This document shows, in pieces, positions 33,996-46,073 of a stretch of DNA of 64,000 nt (positions are counted from its first letter, which is position 1; each line of letters opens with the position of its first letter). The notes below the pieces were generated by a model, which ran no database searches, was not told where the DNA came from, and saw only the letters and a program-made list of their open reading frames with translations. A program made the translations under genes and the position numbers. Origin of the DNA: Rotaria sordida (lineage: Eukaryota; Rotifera; Eurotatoria; Philodinida; Philodinidae); NCBI GenBank assembly GCA_905250125.1, contig CAJNOL010000001.1:1-64000 (forward strand), in the 5' to 3' direction.

Positions 33996-36886
33996 TTATA
34001 AAGTATAGTGACGTCGAAATTCATCACGATAAACAGTAATTAAATTATTATCACTTCCACCAATAACTGTTAAACCATTATCATGTGCATCCATCTTAAT
34101 ATAAACAATTAAATTTACAAAAAAAAATTCATTCCAAGTGATTAATCGTTTTTGAATTTGAACTCTATGAGTATGATAGACTGTAATAAACATATGAAAA
34201 ATCCAAAATGGATTAGTTCTCTTACGAGAGAAGTCTTTCAACTTATAGATCGCTTTTTAGTCAAGACTACGTGCATTATCTGGAATCAAGTGAGCTATGA
34301 ATATCCTGAAAAAACAGTTCAGGCTCTTAACTTATTGCTACTGAGATATTTCGTTTTACAGTAGTTTTTAAATGAATACGGTACTTCCTACAGGAGCACC
34401 AGAAAAACTAATGTGTTCGAATTTTAACTTGAAATTTTGTACAGAGATAAGTCTTAATGAAAATAGTGTATTGTAAAAGTTTCAGATCTTTTGATTTACT
34501 TCTATCCTGAAATAAGAACATCAAATTTGCCAGTTTATATGAGCAATGTATAAAAGACACGCTAATACTATAACTATATCTTAGAATAAGAACAACGATA
34601 ATATTTGAAACATTCACAAAAAACTATTCTCATTATTATGTGTCTTTATGCACAGTGTGAAGTAAAATCAATTTTTCTGATATTTTTGAAGAGAATCATA
34701 GCATTCGTTTAAAAACTATCGTAAAAGTGCAATACCTTGTCAGCAATAACCTCAGAGTCTGAACTATTTTGAAGGTATTCATAGTTTATTTGGTTCTACA
34801 TAATGCATTAATAGGATTTTTTTTGCCGATGACATGGTATGTAGCAATAAATTGAATGACGTCATTGTGGCCTAAAATTTTCTTCTCAAAAGACTGTTTT
34901 CTTCGTTTGATATTGAATATTCAAAAAATAAAAATCATGAAAATCTTGTATCTTTCTTGAGATTTGAGTGTTTTTTTGGATCAATAAAATGGTTATAATT
35001 CTCGTGATGGAAGTTAAGAGGATTTTTAATACTTCACGGAAGTCTATCTTATCCATAAAATACAAACTCAAAAACGATTAATCACTTGAAAAGATTTCCT
35101 TGTTAATATGAAAAAAAAAACAAGTTTGATTTTATTTTTTAACTTACACAAATATGTTGATCAAATGTATCAGCTTTAATACTAGCAAGATGTTTTATAG
35201 GAGTTGAAAGTTGATCGATAGCTAATGTTTTGGTTGCTGCTGTACATGTTTGAAGTATACCTCGACTATGAGATAATGCTGTGATTGGACAACTATGTTC
35301 AGTTCGAATTTTCTTAAATTGAAATATTTATTTTTAAATATGATTTATAATTTCAAAAATAAAATCATATACTTCGACAAATTCACAATGATCATTTTTC
35401 CAATTAAATATATGTACAAAACCTTCAGTATCACCAAGAAATAAAAGTGAATTTTTATAATATGATGAAACACGTTCACCAAGGTGTAACTAAAATTTTA
35501 ATAAAAAAAAAAAAAAAAAAAATGAATTAATATCAAGACTAATTATGAAAAGTTCAATAAGAATTATTTTCTTATTGAAATCATATGAATCAAAGATGGA
35601 ATCGGTACCGATCGTCAAAGCAACAAACTAATTCTGTCTCTGATATGAAAAATATGACATTGACTTATAATATATGTCTATGCACAAAAAAAAAAATATT
35701 TTCATACTGGAACATTTTCTATTTTTTGCCATGTTCGTTGATCATATATACATAATGTACTTGATTTATGTATAATTAAAATATAATTATCTTGTAATTC
35801 TAATGCATGAATATAACCTCTTGGTGTTACTCGTTCAATATGTATAGGTGTATTATTTGTTTCTGTATTATTTATTCTTGTATCATAAACATGTAAATGA
35901 CCATTATATACACCAGCATAAAGTAATGAATTTCGAAGTCGATGTGTCATTGCAAATGTTGCTTGTAATCTTTTTTTTTTATTATTGTATTAAAAAAAAA
36001 TAAACAAATAAAAATTTACTTTTTACATTTAATTAGATGAAATATGATATATACTTTATTCGTAATATTTCACGCATTTCTTCATTTATATCCCAAAGAC
36101 GAATTTCAGAATTTGATGATGTACTTGATAGAATATTTCCTTCATGATCAAGTGACCAAATCCAACGCTATACAAAAAAAAAACAAATAAATATGTTTTC
36201 TTTTGAAAAATTTAAAATTTATTTATAACTTGTTGGTGATCTTGACTTCGTTTAAATATATATGGTGAACCAAATGCATTCGATAATTTTGTTTCTTCTG
36301 GTCGAACTAATCGTCGTAAATCCCAACAACATATTGATGAATCACGACTACCTGTTACACATGTATAACCATTCTAAATAAAAAATAAAATAAAAATTTC
36401 AAATATAAAACAAATATATAAAAAATATACTTCAAGAAGAATTGTATCAGTTATTGGACCAATATGAGCACCTGATATAGAAAGTACATTATGATGTTGT
36501 TCAGCACATTGTTGCCATTCATGTCCCGTACGTTCAAGTTGATGACAAACATTAACCCATGTCTCATTTATATTTGGTATAGATCGATAAGGTGCTCGAA
36601 CACGTCTTTCATATCGATATTTCCAATATGATTGAGATAATAGAATAAATCTACGAAGTGGTTTACAAACTAGACTAAATTTTTCAATTATAAATTCTGC
36701 TGACATATAACTAAATAAATTTAGCCTAGAATAAAACAAAAACAAAAAAAAGCAAATATTTAGAAAATAGTGATAGATATTACAAACAATTATTTACCAA
36801 ATTTCAGGTGGAAGAAGACGAAATAGACCACATTGACATGAACCATCATTACAATCCTGATCATCATTTATTGATTCGCTTGACAT
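33996..36886 (-). CDS. FBXW9: F-box/WD40 protein FBXW9-like
   Basis: Eight exons: 36798-36886, 36431-36725, 36230-36373, 36055-36167, 35708-35969, 35373-35489, 35148-35312, 33996-34094; 427 residues (human FBXW9 about 450). The product should be a substrate receptor for SCF (Skp1-Cul1-F-box) ubiquitin ligases. Seen: an F-box (about 22-68: LFRLLPPEIWLNLFSYM, VCKPLRRF), YERRVRAPY, HHNVLSISGAHIGPI, then WD repeats such as CVTGSRDSSICCWDL, NSEIRLWDI, LHVYDTRI, LCIYDQRT, FLGDTEGFVHIF and a final VIGGSDNNLITVY. Order and motifs follow FBXW9 (RRYERRVRAPY, LSGGHFG). The last intron (34095-35147) is filled by a foldback repeat. The start is supported by an acceptor-like TTATTTTTAG 10 bases upstream. 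Confidence 0.82.
34136..35088. repeat. 950-bp foldback in the last FBXW9 intron
   Basis: AAGTGATTAATCGTTTTTGA at 34136 is perfectly inverted at 35069-35087, and pairing continues inward with mismatches. GCATTATCTGGAATCAAGTG (34273) pairs with the inverse of the sequence ending at 34806, and TTTAAATGAATAC / GTTTAAAAACTATCG also pair. An unequal spacer of about 140 bases shows one arm has gained or lost sequence. It lies wholly in the intron. Confidence 0.85.
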
Positions 36887-37010
36887 TTTTTATATCTAAA
36901 AATAATTTTACCTTACAAATTAACTATATTATTTATTAAGAGAGATAAAATTTGAAAACTTTAATTAATTTGACATATTCATAGTCGAATATTAGCAAAA
37001 ATTTCAAAGA

Positions 37011-38220
37011 CACTTGACAACAGTTCTCCAATAGTTTATGTTTAAGTTGATTCTGAATATCAGCATATGTCTGGTATTATTATTGGACAAGCTTTTATAG
37101 TTTATTGAACAAACGAATCATTACTATTTGATGCCAGAAAAATAGTATCAAGCATAAAACATCCAGCGATAAAGAAGAAAAATTTCTGGCACATTTTTCA
37201 TTCTTTTTGCCTATTAACTTCTCTTCAATTGCAAGTAGTATCAATGAAAAGAATTTGAAAAACAGACGATTGTAGAGATGTTTTCGTTTTGAAGATCATT
37301 GTAGGTAGAGGTTTTTTGCTGGAAAATGATAGTGATCAAAAGGAATCTGTTAAAAGACTAGTCGTTAGAGTTGCGTGGCTACGTTGCTCGATACGTATCT
37401 ACTAGGTGCTGTGTGCAAATTGCAGTCCCATCGGTCATGGAATGACCTTGGACAAGTCACTGATGACTATGTGTCTCCAGTCGCCGTCCAATAGCATACT
37501 GACTAAGCTGTGATATAGATCTGTTCTTGTGGTCAGTTAGTGTGTATGGAGAGCACCAGAGCTCTGCGTCAGGTCGATCTTCTGTCTAGAGCTACAGCTA
37601 GTCATAGTTGTAGAAAAGATATCGAACTGTTGTATCTGTCGCTAGGCAGCAATCCATATCACAAGGTAGCTGAAAGATAGGGATATTCTTTCCTATTAAA
37701 AACCTACTGTAAAAGAGAAGAAATTACATCTTTTATTTGCACATCTTGAAGAGTAGAATAAATTCAACAAAACAACACATTTTCGAACTTTTGAATACAT
37801 CAAACAATGTACTACAATCTGGAAAGAAATAAAAATTTCAAAATATTTTAAATATTTTTACGTGAAAAAAGGTAAGAAGAATCGTTCAGTGCATTTATTT
37901 AATATGTTAGAAAGTTCGAAAATGTATTGTTTTATCTAATTTATTCTGCTCTTCAACATGAGCAAAAAAAAAAAGCAAGATGATTTCTCTTCTTTCACAG
38001 TAGATTTTTTAACAGCTTCCTTTTAATCACGAGCATTTTCCAGCGAAAAATCACTTAGAAAGAAAAGTGTCCCAAAAATTTTTTGTCACTGGATATTAAT
38101 AGCAATGATTTATTTATTCAATAAAACATTAAAGTTTACTCAATAATAATGCCAAACATATACTTACATTCAGAACTAATTGAAACATAAACTATTGAAG
38201 AACTGTTGTTAAGTGTTGCA
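37011..38220. repeat. 1.2-kb foldback, interrupted by a SINE-like insertion
   Basis: Paired marks: ACTTGACAACAGTTCTCCAA (37012) with TTGAAGAACTGTTGTTAAGT (38195); GGTATTATTATTGGACAAGC (37073) with the inverse of AATAATGCC near 38150; TTTTTTGCTGGAAAATGATA (37313) with TTTTCCAGCGAAAAA (38037); ACACATTTTCGAACTTTTGAA (37774) with TTCGAAAATGTATTG (37916). The right arm is uninterrupted. The left arm is split at about 37360, where a repeat of about 336 bases sits between TTAAAAGACTA and TTAAAAACCTA. Confidence 0.85.
37360..37695. mobile_element. SINE-like dispersed repeat, copy B, nested in a foldback arm
   Basis: The right arm of the host foldback reads straight across the equivalent point, so this segment is an insertion. 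Its flanks, TTAAAAGACTA and TTAAAAACCTA, could be a decayed target duplication. Internally GACCTTGGACAAGTCACT followed by GTGTCTCCAGT resembles the conserved block found after the tRNA-derived head of CORE-type SINEs. It shares about 250 bases with copy A at 9345-9612. No clear A and B boxes were seen. Confidence 0.6.
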
Positions 38221-38344
38221 GAACTTTTATGAAGGCTGTAGTTTCCAATTCGATATATGATACTTTTATATGAACTATTTAATATTGATTCGAATATTAA
38301 TTCTTTGATTTAATTTCTATGAATGATTGAGAGCTAACAATATC

Positions 38345-38757
38345 AACCTATAGTTTTTGTTCTATCCATACCTGTAGTCGAAATCCATGAAATACGAAAC
38401 AAAAGTTTCGAAAATAGTTGAGAACTCGCAATTTTTACTTTTTTTTGACTGAAAATATTCCAAAGTCCAATGAGAAATTTCAAGAAATGATTTTGTCCTT
38501 CTTACAAAAAACACATGCTCAGTATTGAGAATTACCAGACTTCTAGTGATTCTTCATGCTAGTTGTAATCAGTTTTGAACACTTCTTCCGAAACTATTCT
38601 TAGGTTTTGTCAAACACAGATGTGAATATCAATTGGAATTGATTAGAAAAAAAAATGCAAATTTTTGATTAATTTCGAAACTATTGTTTTATATTTCATG
38701 AATTTCGACTATAGCTTCTGACAGAGCAAAAAAAAACTTGGTTATGATTGATATAAA
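38345..38757. repeat. 410-bp foldback
   Basis: TAGTCGAAATCCATGAAATA (38372) pairs with the inverse of TATTTCATGAATTTCGACTA (38691-38710). TATCAACC / GATTGATAT at the edges and GTTTCGAAAATAGTTGAGA / TTAATTTCGAAACTA inside continue the pairing. Inner segments are diverged. Confidence 0.75.
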
Positions 38758-39075
38758 TAATCCACAGAAACTACATTTTTCATAAGGGAAAAAAATGTCA
38801 TCTTTGACATCATGTTCTAGGAATCGATGTATTTCTAATTTTATATCACTCTAAAACTTTTAATATAGATTCCAATAGGATATTTATCATATAATCTAAA
38901 ATCATCAATAAAAAAAAACATAACATATTATTTCATATAAATTGTCCTATCGAAATTGCTATTTAATCAAAATATATGTTGTTTACAATATCATTTATCG
39001 GTTAGTAACAAATATTGCTTAACTTGAACAAAACTATGGCGCATACACAAAAAAGAAAAAAGAAAATAAAACAAA

Positions 39076-41145
39076 CTATTTCAGATTGTCATGCACATGT
39101 ATTTCTTGATGTTGATGTTTATAAGCACTAATAAAGGCATCAAAAATGAATGAAATAAGAGACAAAAATGGAACACGATATAATGGTGGTATATATTTAA
39201 AATTTATTATTTGAATAGGTGCAAATATAAAACAATCGACGAGATAAAGTGGAAGAAAATTTGTTTGAATGTCACCTATTAATTCTCGAGATGATGTTCT
39301 TCCTTCGAGAACAGAAGTTCCTTGATAATTAGAAAAGAATTTTCAATAAAATGTATATAAGTAAATCCATGAATTGTCTAGAATCATGTTTTCTTTTTTG
39401 AAAAACTTCTTTTTATAAGACGCGAAAAGACAGAGACATGGACTACTTCTTTTTTAGGCATGTCTAAAGAAGGTTTCATCAATGATTTCAAACTTTTTGA
39501 ACTCATAGTTTGTCCATAACTAGATAACCACTAGCTTATTAGGGCCTCCAAAAGATTCTTCTTTTTTTTTATTGAATTTTGACCATAATAGAAGTCAGGA
39601 TTTTGCATAAGATAGGGTAGTTCCATCCCATCCCATGGAACAAACAACTACGTACATAAACATTTTTTTTAATAAGAAAAGATATAGCTATTTTTTTTTA
39701 TATAGATGGCGTTCTTGTCTATTTCAGGTGAGTTAGCGAAAATAAAATTTTATTCGGTTTAGTAATTGATTAGGAGGCATTGCAGACATTACAGCAAGCA
39801 CAGTAAAATGGATAATAATGAGTAAATTAATAAATAAAAGACGCAATTCTTTCTATTTTAATAGTTATAAACAGTGAATTGATTAAGATTTTAGTAATAA
39901 CTAATGAAATGTCTTCAGAAGATTCATCATCGTCTGTTGTTGAGTGCCAATCTGATGCATCTGATTTAATGATGAGTGTGAGAGAAGAACATATCAGCAT
40001 TAACAAAGAGAAGCATAAAAAGGAAAATACTCATCGATGACAATATGATTTAATTTTATTATCACATATCATAAAAAAATAGCTCTTATCGAAATTTTAT
40101 TATTGTGATATTAGTTGTGAAAAATGATCGAATGTTACAGAAAAATAGAGCATTTGGTTTTTTTTACTATCAGTGCATGTAAACAGGAAATTCCCTTAAG
40201 CTCTCCATACAAAAATAAAGTACCTTCGCCCACAACTCAGTGTTATAATATTTTGTATAATTAATCAAACGAATGTATTAATAAATTTCACCCTTTTGGA
40301 AAACCATTTGACGAACATGATGTCCTATGGGGAAGGGACAGGACGCAAGATTTTTAGAAGTATCTTATTCCATGCCAGGTAGAGTTCTGATAGGAATGTT
40401 GCAGTACACAGTATTTTTAGAAAATAATAAAAACATGGAAATCCTTCGCGTGTTTTGAAATATTCATATCCGGATCAAATCTTAATACAAAGAAGAATCC
40501 TTTGGTTGTTCTTTACCTATGGGCAACGTATAAATTAACAAAAGCTTGAAATCATTGGTTGAACTTTCTTTAGATGTTCTAAGAAAACATTCCGAATCTC
40601 TATCATATCAGATGATATTCGGCAAATTTGTTCGATGAAACCTCGTTTTCAACCACTTCTCATCAAGCTAACATAAAGAAAGTTGATAAAAAGAAGTTTT
40701 TCCAACAAAAAAACAAAAATGATCAACTGTTCATGAATATACTAATAGATGTTAGAAATATTTTTCCTACCAACAATATACGTTAGTGTATAAAAAGGTG
40801 CACCGATGGTTTGATCAAGAAAGACTTTTTTAAAAACATTAGACCATGTTCGTTGAACTATAAATTGATCAAGAAATGCATACCAAATATGACCTTCAAT
40901 ACCCATTACTGCTCCAGTAGCCAATGCGGCGACTAGAATTTGATAATAAAAGAAGAATTGATTTTAATTCAATGAAAAAAAAAAAAAGAAAAACAGATTA
41001 AATACATACGAAGACGTTTATTATCTAAAACTTTTTTTTTTTCGTAGAAAATTTGGACGAATAGATCACTGCTAGCTAGAAGTCCAGATGCAGATGTTAA
41101 ATTGAGGAGAAAAAGTTTATTACGACGAAAAAAAGATTTAATCAT
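39076..41145 (-). CDS. MPV17/PMP22-family membrane protein (MPV17L2-like)
   Basis: Three exons: 41010-41145, 40771-40932, 39076-39320; 180 residues (human MPV17 176, MPV17L2 206). Family members are four-span inner-mitochondrial or peroxisomal membrane proteins; MPV17 supports mtDNA maintenance and MPV17L2 mitoribosome assembly. Seen: LFLLNLTSASGLLASSDLF in exon 1, then TGAVMGIEGHIWYAFLDQF (G-x-x-x-HxWY.FLD), VFLDQTIGAPFYTLTYIVG (the LDQ...P signature), and in exon 3 FLPLYLVDCFIFAPIQIINF followed by IPPLYRV, equivalent to the W..W..WP..Q..NF..VP...R signature. The canonical tryptophans of that last motif are replaced. Intron 2 is 1.45 kb and carries a small open frame on the other strand. Which family member this is cannot be fixed. 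Confidence 0.82.
39909..40040 (+). other. 43-codon plus-strand open frame in the MPV17-like intron
   Basis: Begins MSSEDSSSSVVECQSDASDL and is rich in Ser, Glu and Lys, with more balanced codon content than the surrounding AT-rich DNA. It could be the start of a decayed transposase gene or chance. Not supported as a gene. Confidence 0.2.
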
Positions 41146-42547
41146 TCAATAAAAATAAACTAGAAAGAAAATAAAATTTGATATCAATAATTAAATTAAA
41201 ATTAAAAGATAAAATAATTATGCTTTTTTTAAAAATTTTTCTACATGATTGGTGTGAAATTTATCCAGCTGAATAGTAATATTATTATGACATTATTTGA
41301 AGAATATTTTCAGGTAAAATTTGGATTTTACTAAAAATTTTCAATTCGTTACAAAAAAAAAATGAATCAACAGATAAAAAATTTTTCATGAACTCTTTCG
41401 TTCAATTTTATTTCACGTGTCGCATTAATTTGATCAAGAAAATCTTCCATCAGATAATCTTCGTTCAAGTTCATATTTTGCTGATTATTAGAGCCTATGA
41501 TACTAGTAAAAGTTTTAAAAGGATTCATACCATTAGTATTTTTCGTCATTTGCAGGATATTACGAAGAAAACTAAATTAAAGACATTTAGACTGAAATTT
41601 TACTCAGAAATAGATCTCATGATTCTTATACTATTCTGAACGTTTCAACGAAAATCGATGCTTCTGTATCAAGATAACAGAGTTGCAAAACCGTTGGTTT
41701 CTCGCAAAAGATTTGAGTAAGTTTAGTATTTTTTAAGTATACAATATCTCGAGAAAAAAATGATCTGTTTTTGCTGAAACTTTCAGGAAACCTAAGAATC
41801 ATGCGATCTATTTCCTGGTAAAATTTACGACTAGTCCAGGACTAGGCTGGAAATTCAGTAAAATGATTATAATTTAAAAAGAAAGTACTAATGGCATAAT
41901 TCATTTTTTGGGATTTTTATCTAAACATTGGACTGTAAAAATCATTAAAAATATGAGCTTGAATTGAGTTTATCAGTTGGAAGAGTTTCCTCATGAATGC
42001 AAAGTTGTTTCATTCAAATCAAATGATTATAGAAAAATATTTCAATTTTATAGATTTCAACAAATTTATTAAATCAATTTGCTTTGTATTCTAAATGGAA
42101 CTAAGCGATTATGAGATGTTTTTTTTTAATTAAAATCTATTTGAATAATTAAATTGAAAAAATATTATACTTTAATATAATTTGTTTTTATCATGATGAT
42201 GTAGTAAAGTTTATCAAAATGTTAAACATATCACAATGAAAAATCAAAACTTTCGTTATGATTAATTATAAAAATCTATAAGAAAAATTTAGTCAATTCA
42301 TATTTTCTTAGTTTTGTCTAGTTAAATGTAATAACAATACTAGATATATATATATACTATTCATATTGCTTTGTTTTAGTTTATATAGAACAAGGACAAA
42401 AACATGAACTTATTGATTTTATATCAAATAGAATAAGTTGATGTTAATATATGAGTACAATGATAAATAAAGAGAAACAAGATATATTATTTTCAAAAAA
42501 AAAAAAAAAGTTCAATTTGAATTGATGTTCACCATAATTTGATTTAT
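41146..42547. other. Spacer between the MPV17-like gene and SERF
   Basis: Contains a foldback at 41588-41838. A 60-codon minus-strand open frame (41367-41549, MTKNTNGMNPFKTF...) has mixed composition and acceptable codons but no family match. I leave it uncalled. Confidence 0.5.
41588..41838. repeat. Imperfect inverted repeat, about 250 bp
   Basis: GAAATTTTACTCAGAAATAG, ATCTCATGATTCTTA and GAACGTTTCA (41593-41647) pair with the inverse of CTGAAACTTTCAGG, TAAGAATCATGCGAT and CTATTTCCTGGTAAAATTTAC (41778-41828). Confidence 0.7.
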
Positions 42548-42909
42548 TTAACGAGCTGATGCCGTTGCTCCTGCTCCACCAGATGCATTATTATTACCCC
42601 CATCATTATCTCCGCCTGCCTTTTTTTGTTGAGCTGATAATTGTTTTTCTCGCATTCTAAATAGGAAAGAAATTAACTTCATTTTTATCATAAACATGTC
42701 TAACAATTTACTTTGCTGCATCACGTGCTTGACGTTCTTGTAATGACAAACCTTTATTGGCCTCCTGTTCAGCAGACGCAACATTTTTACCTTTTTGGTT
42801 TTTTACATTTCTTTCACGCGCAAGATCGCTAAAAAAAAAGTAAATAATCTAAAACTACTAATTATAATTATAAATTTAATTTAGTTTACCGTTGATTGCC
42901 ACGCGTCAT
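42548..42909 (-). CDS. SERF: SERF family small basic protein (4F5 domain)
   Basis: Three exons: 42890-42909 (20 bases), 42712-42828, 42548-42656; 81 residues. SERF proteins are short, charged and disordered; the human and worm (MOAG-4) members promote amyloid nucleation and bind nucleic acid. Seen: the invariant MTRGNQRDLARERN start of the 4F5 domain, then KNQKGKN, LSLQERQARDAAKMREKQ, and a Gly/Asn/Ala-rich tail that replaces the usual lysine-rich end. The tiny first exon coding only MTRGNQ is easy to miss by automatic prediction. An acceptor-like TGTTTTAG lies about 33 bases upstream of the ATG. Confidence 0.92.
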
Positions 42910-44476
42910 GATCGAGTGTTATTTACGCCAAGGACAGAATCTAAAACACGCAAAAGAAAATTGTTATATACGCTTTCTACCTCTTACACAATTACAATGT
43001 AATGCTATCATGCTTATATATATATTACTTTTTATTTGTAATATGCGTCAGTATATATAGTAGATATTCAGGTGATTAGTGAAAATGTACGAATAAAAGA
43101 AAAAAAAAAAAAAGAAAGACAAGTTGTTCATCCGAGTTTTTTTTCATTGGCTCTTTTTTTTTTATGTTTGTTTTTTTCTTTGTTTATATCAATCATGACC
43201 AAAAAGAGAAAAAAAAATAAGAACAAGAACAACAAAAAAAAAATCAACATCAATAACAAGAACAAATTGCAAACACTCCTTTGTTTTTTTTCATGGTAGT
43301 TTCTTCTAAAAAAAAAAAAACAAAAAACAAGAATAAAGACATTTCTTAAACTTCAATAGACACAGGCAGGAAATACAAAACAGCAACTCATCATGTGCAC
43401 ACAAGCACGTTTAAAGAGATATGATAGATAGATATAGCCTATAGATAGATATAGTGTTAAAAAGGATCTGATGATTTGTGAAAGACACATGAAAAAAAAA
43501 ACAAAGAAAGAAAAACCAAAAGACACAAAGACAAAGACATATACATATATAAATACGATAGAGTGTATGGGTTTTTATTTTTGTTTAAGATTGAGGACAT
43601 TCTAAAATGATTTATATCAGCAGTACCAAAGGGAAAATAATCAACCACCGGAGTTGTCGATTGTATTTATATTGTTTAATGTTTCGAAATAGAAAAGAAA
43701 GAACTACATGTCTACTTAAAGATATGAGGAAAGACAAAATGATTTCCGGCTATAGTGCTTTCTATGTTTCATCATCATACACGCATTCAAAACATTACAT
43801 TCCAGAGAAATAAAGACAAAGACAAGACAGAAAAAAAAGAAATGAAAAATTAGTCAGACGAAAAAAAAAACAGGTTTCATAAGAAAATATGCGTAACACG
43901 GCAAGCACATGATACAACTAGCAAAAAACAAAAGGAAACGAGCAAAAACTCTCCGGTGTGTATCAATGTTGTTCTGTTTCACAAACAACAAGTGTCAAAT
44001 GGCTTATATAATAGTTAAGTTTCTTTTTTTGTTTTTTTTTTTTGTTAAGATATACATTTACATAACTAGAGTGGAATCATCAACTTCAAGGAAAATAGAA
44101 ATCGAGATCAATTCACGCATACACACACATACATACATAAACAAAGCAAACACACAAATGAAACAAACTGAACCGGAGTATACATACATTTAAATATATA
44201 TACGTATGGTGATGTTCAACTTAACTGGAAGATGAATATATAAGATTAAAGCGCAAAAAATAGATATCAGCTGCTTGAGAAAACAAAAAACAAAACAGAA
44301 CAAAAAAAAACTGTCTAAGGGAGATGTGTAAAAAAAAAAAAGAGAAAAAAAAAGAAGGACATTATGTGCGCGCACTGCACGAGAAAAAAAAGGCAAATAA
44401 ATAGACTGAGATATACAAAGTTTGAGGAAGAAAGAAAGCACGGAGGATATGTTCTTGTTTTTTTTTTTCTTTCATA
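42910..44476. other. Spacer between SERF and the AFF gene
   Basis: AT-rich with many A- and T-runs and A/G-rich stretches (for example 43090-43120 and 43200-43260). Several open frames of 60-90 codons are low-complexity Lys or Phe runs. No gene supported. Confidence 0.5.
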
Positions 44477-46035
44477 TTAAGCAACACTTAAACGTAACAA
44501 CTCGATGGCATCAAAAATATACAATATAAAGTCTAATGTTGTATCATCACGAGTTAAACGTCGATTTTGATTTTGTTTCAACAACTGTTCAATAAATTCT
44601 AATGAAAAAATAAAAAAAAATATTTTATTTATTTTTTTATTCAATGAAAAATAATATTTCTGTTGTTTTTTTTTTTCGTTATTAATTACCTTTCAATGGT
44701 TTTTCATGCATTAAACTTTCAGCTTTATTCCAATAATATGTTGAATAATATGAATTTAACATTAATTTTGAAAAATCATATATATAACGATGTTGTTCAT
44801 TTTGATTATTTCCACTTGTTGTACTTATATCTGATGAACTTGCTTGTGATGTTGTTGATAATGGTGATATAGGATTATTATCATTAAGAAGTGTTGATTG
44901 TTGTTGTTGTTGGATATTCATATTTGTTGTTCGTATTAATGATGCAGCTGATGAAGGATTTTTTAATTGAGTAAAATAATCCGTTACTTGATTAGCACAT
45001 CGTTCAATAGTTGGCATATTTGTATTAAATTGTAAATGATAAATAAATGATTGAAGCCAATAACTAAAATTTATTTTCAAAAATAAAGAATTTGATATTG
45101 TTTGTTTGTTTTTTACTTACTTAATTAAAAGAAATTTTTGTTGAAGACTATATAAATCACGTGATTGAGTTGAATTTGATAAACAAAACATTTTTTTATA
45201 ATTTTGTGCAAGTTGTCTAAATAATAATAATAATAATAAAATAAAAATTTCCTTTTTTTTTATTGTTTTACTGTAGCATAGTTAATGTTGTTGTTAATAA
45301 TGAAGTACGTTGATCTTGTTTTGGTTCATCATTAGCACATTGAATAAAATAACAAACTGATTCAAGATATAAACCCATAGCTTCTCGTGCTTCTTCAAAT
45401 GTTGTTCGTTTACCATGATCAGCTTGTTTCTTTTTCTTTCGTGCTAATGAAGCTAAATCTGTTTTTGACATATTTCTAAAATATACAAAATGTTTTTTTT
45501 TTATTGTTTAATATGAAAAATATAATAATACTTTAATTTTGTATAGTTTGCTTTTGTTGATGGAAGCATTGATCGTGTACTTGTTGTTGTTAAATTTTCA
45601 GATATATTTATACCATTATTTATTGAATTTGTTGAAGATAAATTATCAATTGGTGTTGATTGTTGAAGTGGTTTAACACTAAAATGAAAAGAAAAATAAA
45701 TAAAAAGTTTTAGATAAATAGATCAAAACAATTTGTCTAAAGATCATTTTATCCATCTTTAATCTATATGATAATTTCATTTCGAGTCACTATTAAAGAC
45801 TAGATATGGATGAAATGGACCTGCGAATGATTATGTAAACGAATCAACAAGTAGAGGATAATTGAGACTCAATGAATCTTTATCTAGCAACTGAGTATTT
45901 CGAATGTATTTTAAATAAAATTTTTTTATCAATTTAAAACTAAATATTTCGAAAAAGAACTTTTCAATTGAACTTACTTAGCTGTTGGTTTTTCTTTTTT
46001 AGGTTGTGATGGTATTATTGAATTACTAATTGGTG

Positions 46036-46073
<38 letters not shown>

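Larger units (their letters stand above)
36887..39075. other. Repeat-filled intergenic region upstream of FBXW9
   Basis: 2.2 kb with no gene, occupied by two foldbacks (37011-38220 and 38345-38757) and a nested SINE-like repeat (37360-37695). Confidence 0.7.

Noticed and set aside
41367..41549. 60-codon minus-strand open frame with mixed composition upstream of the MPV17-like gene
   Set aside because: No family match, no joinable exon found, and a foldback begins next to it. It could be a decayed fragment.
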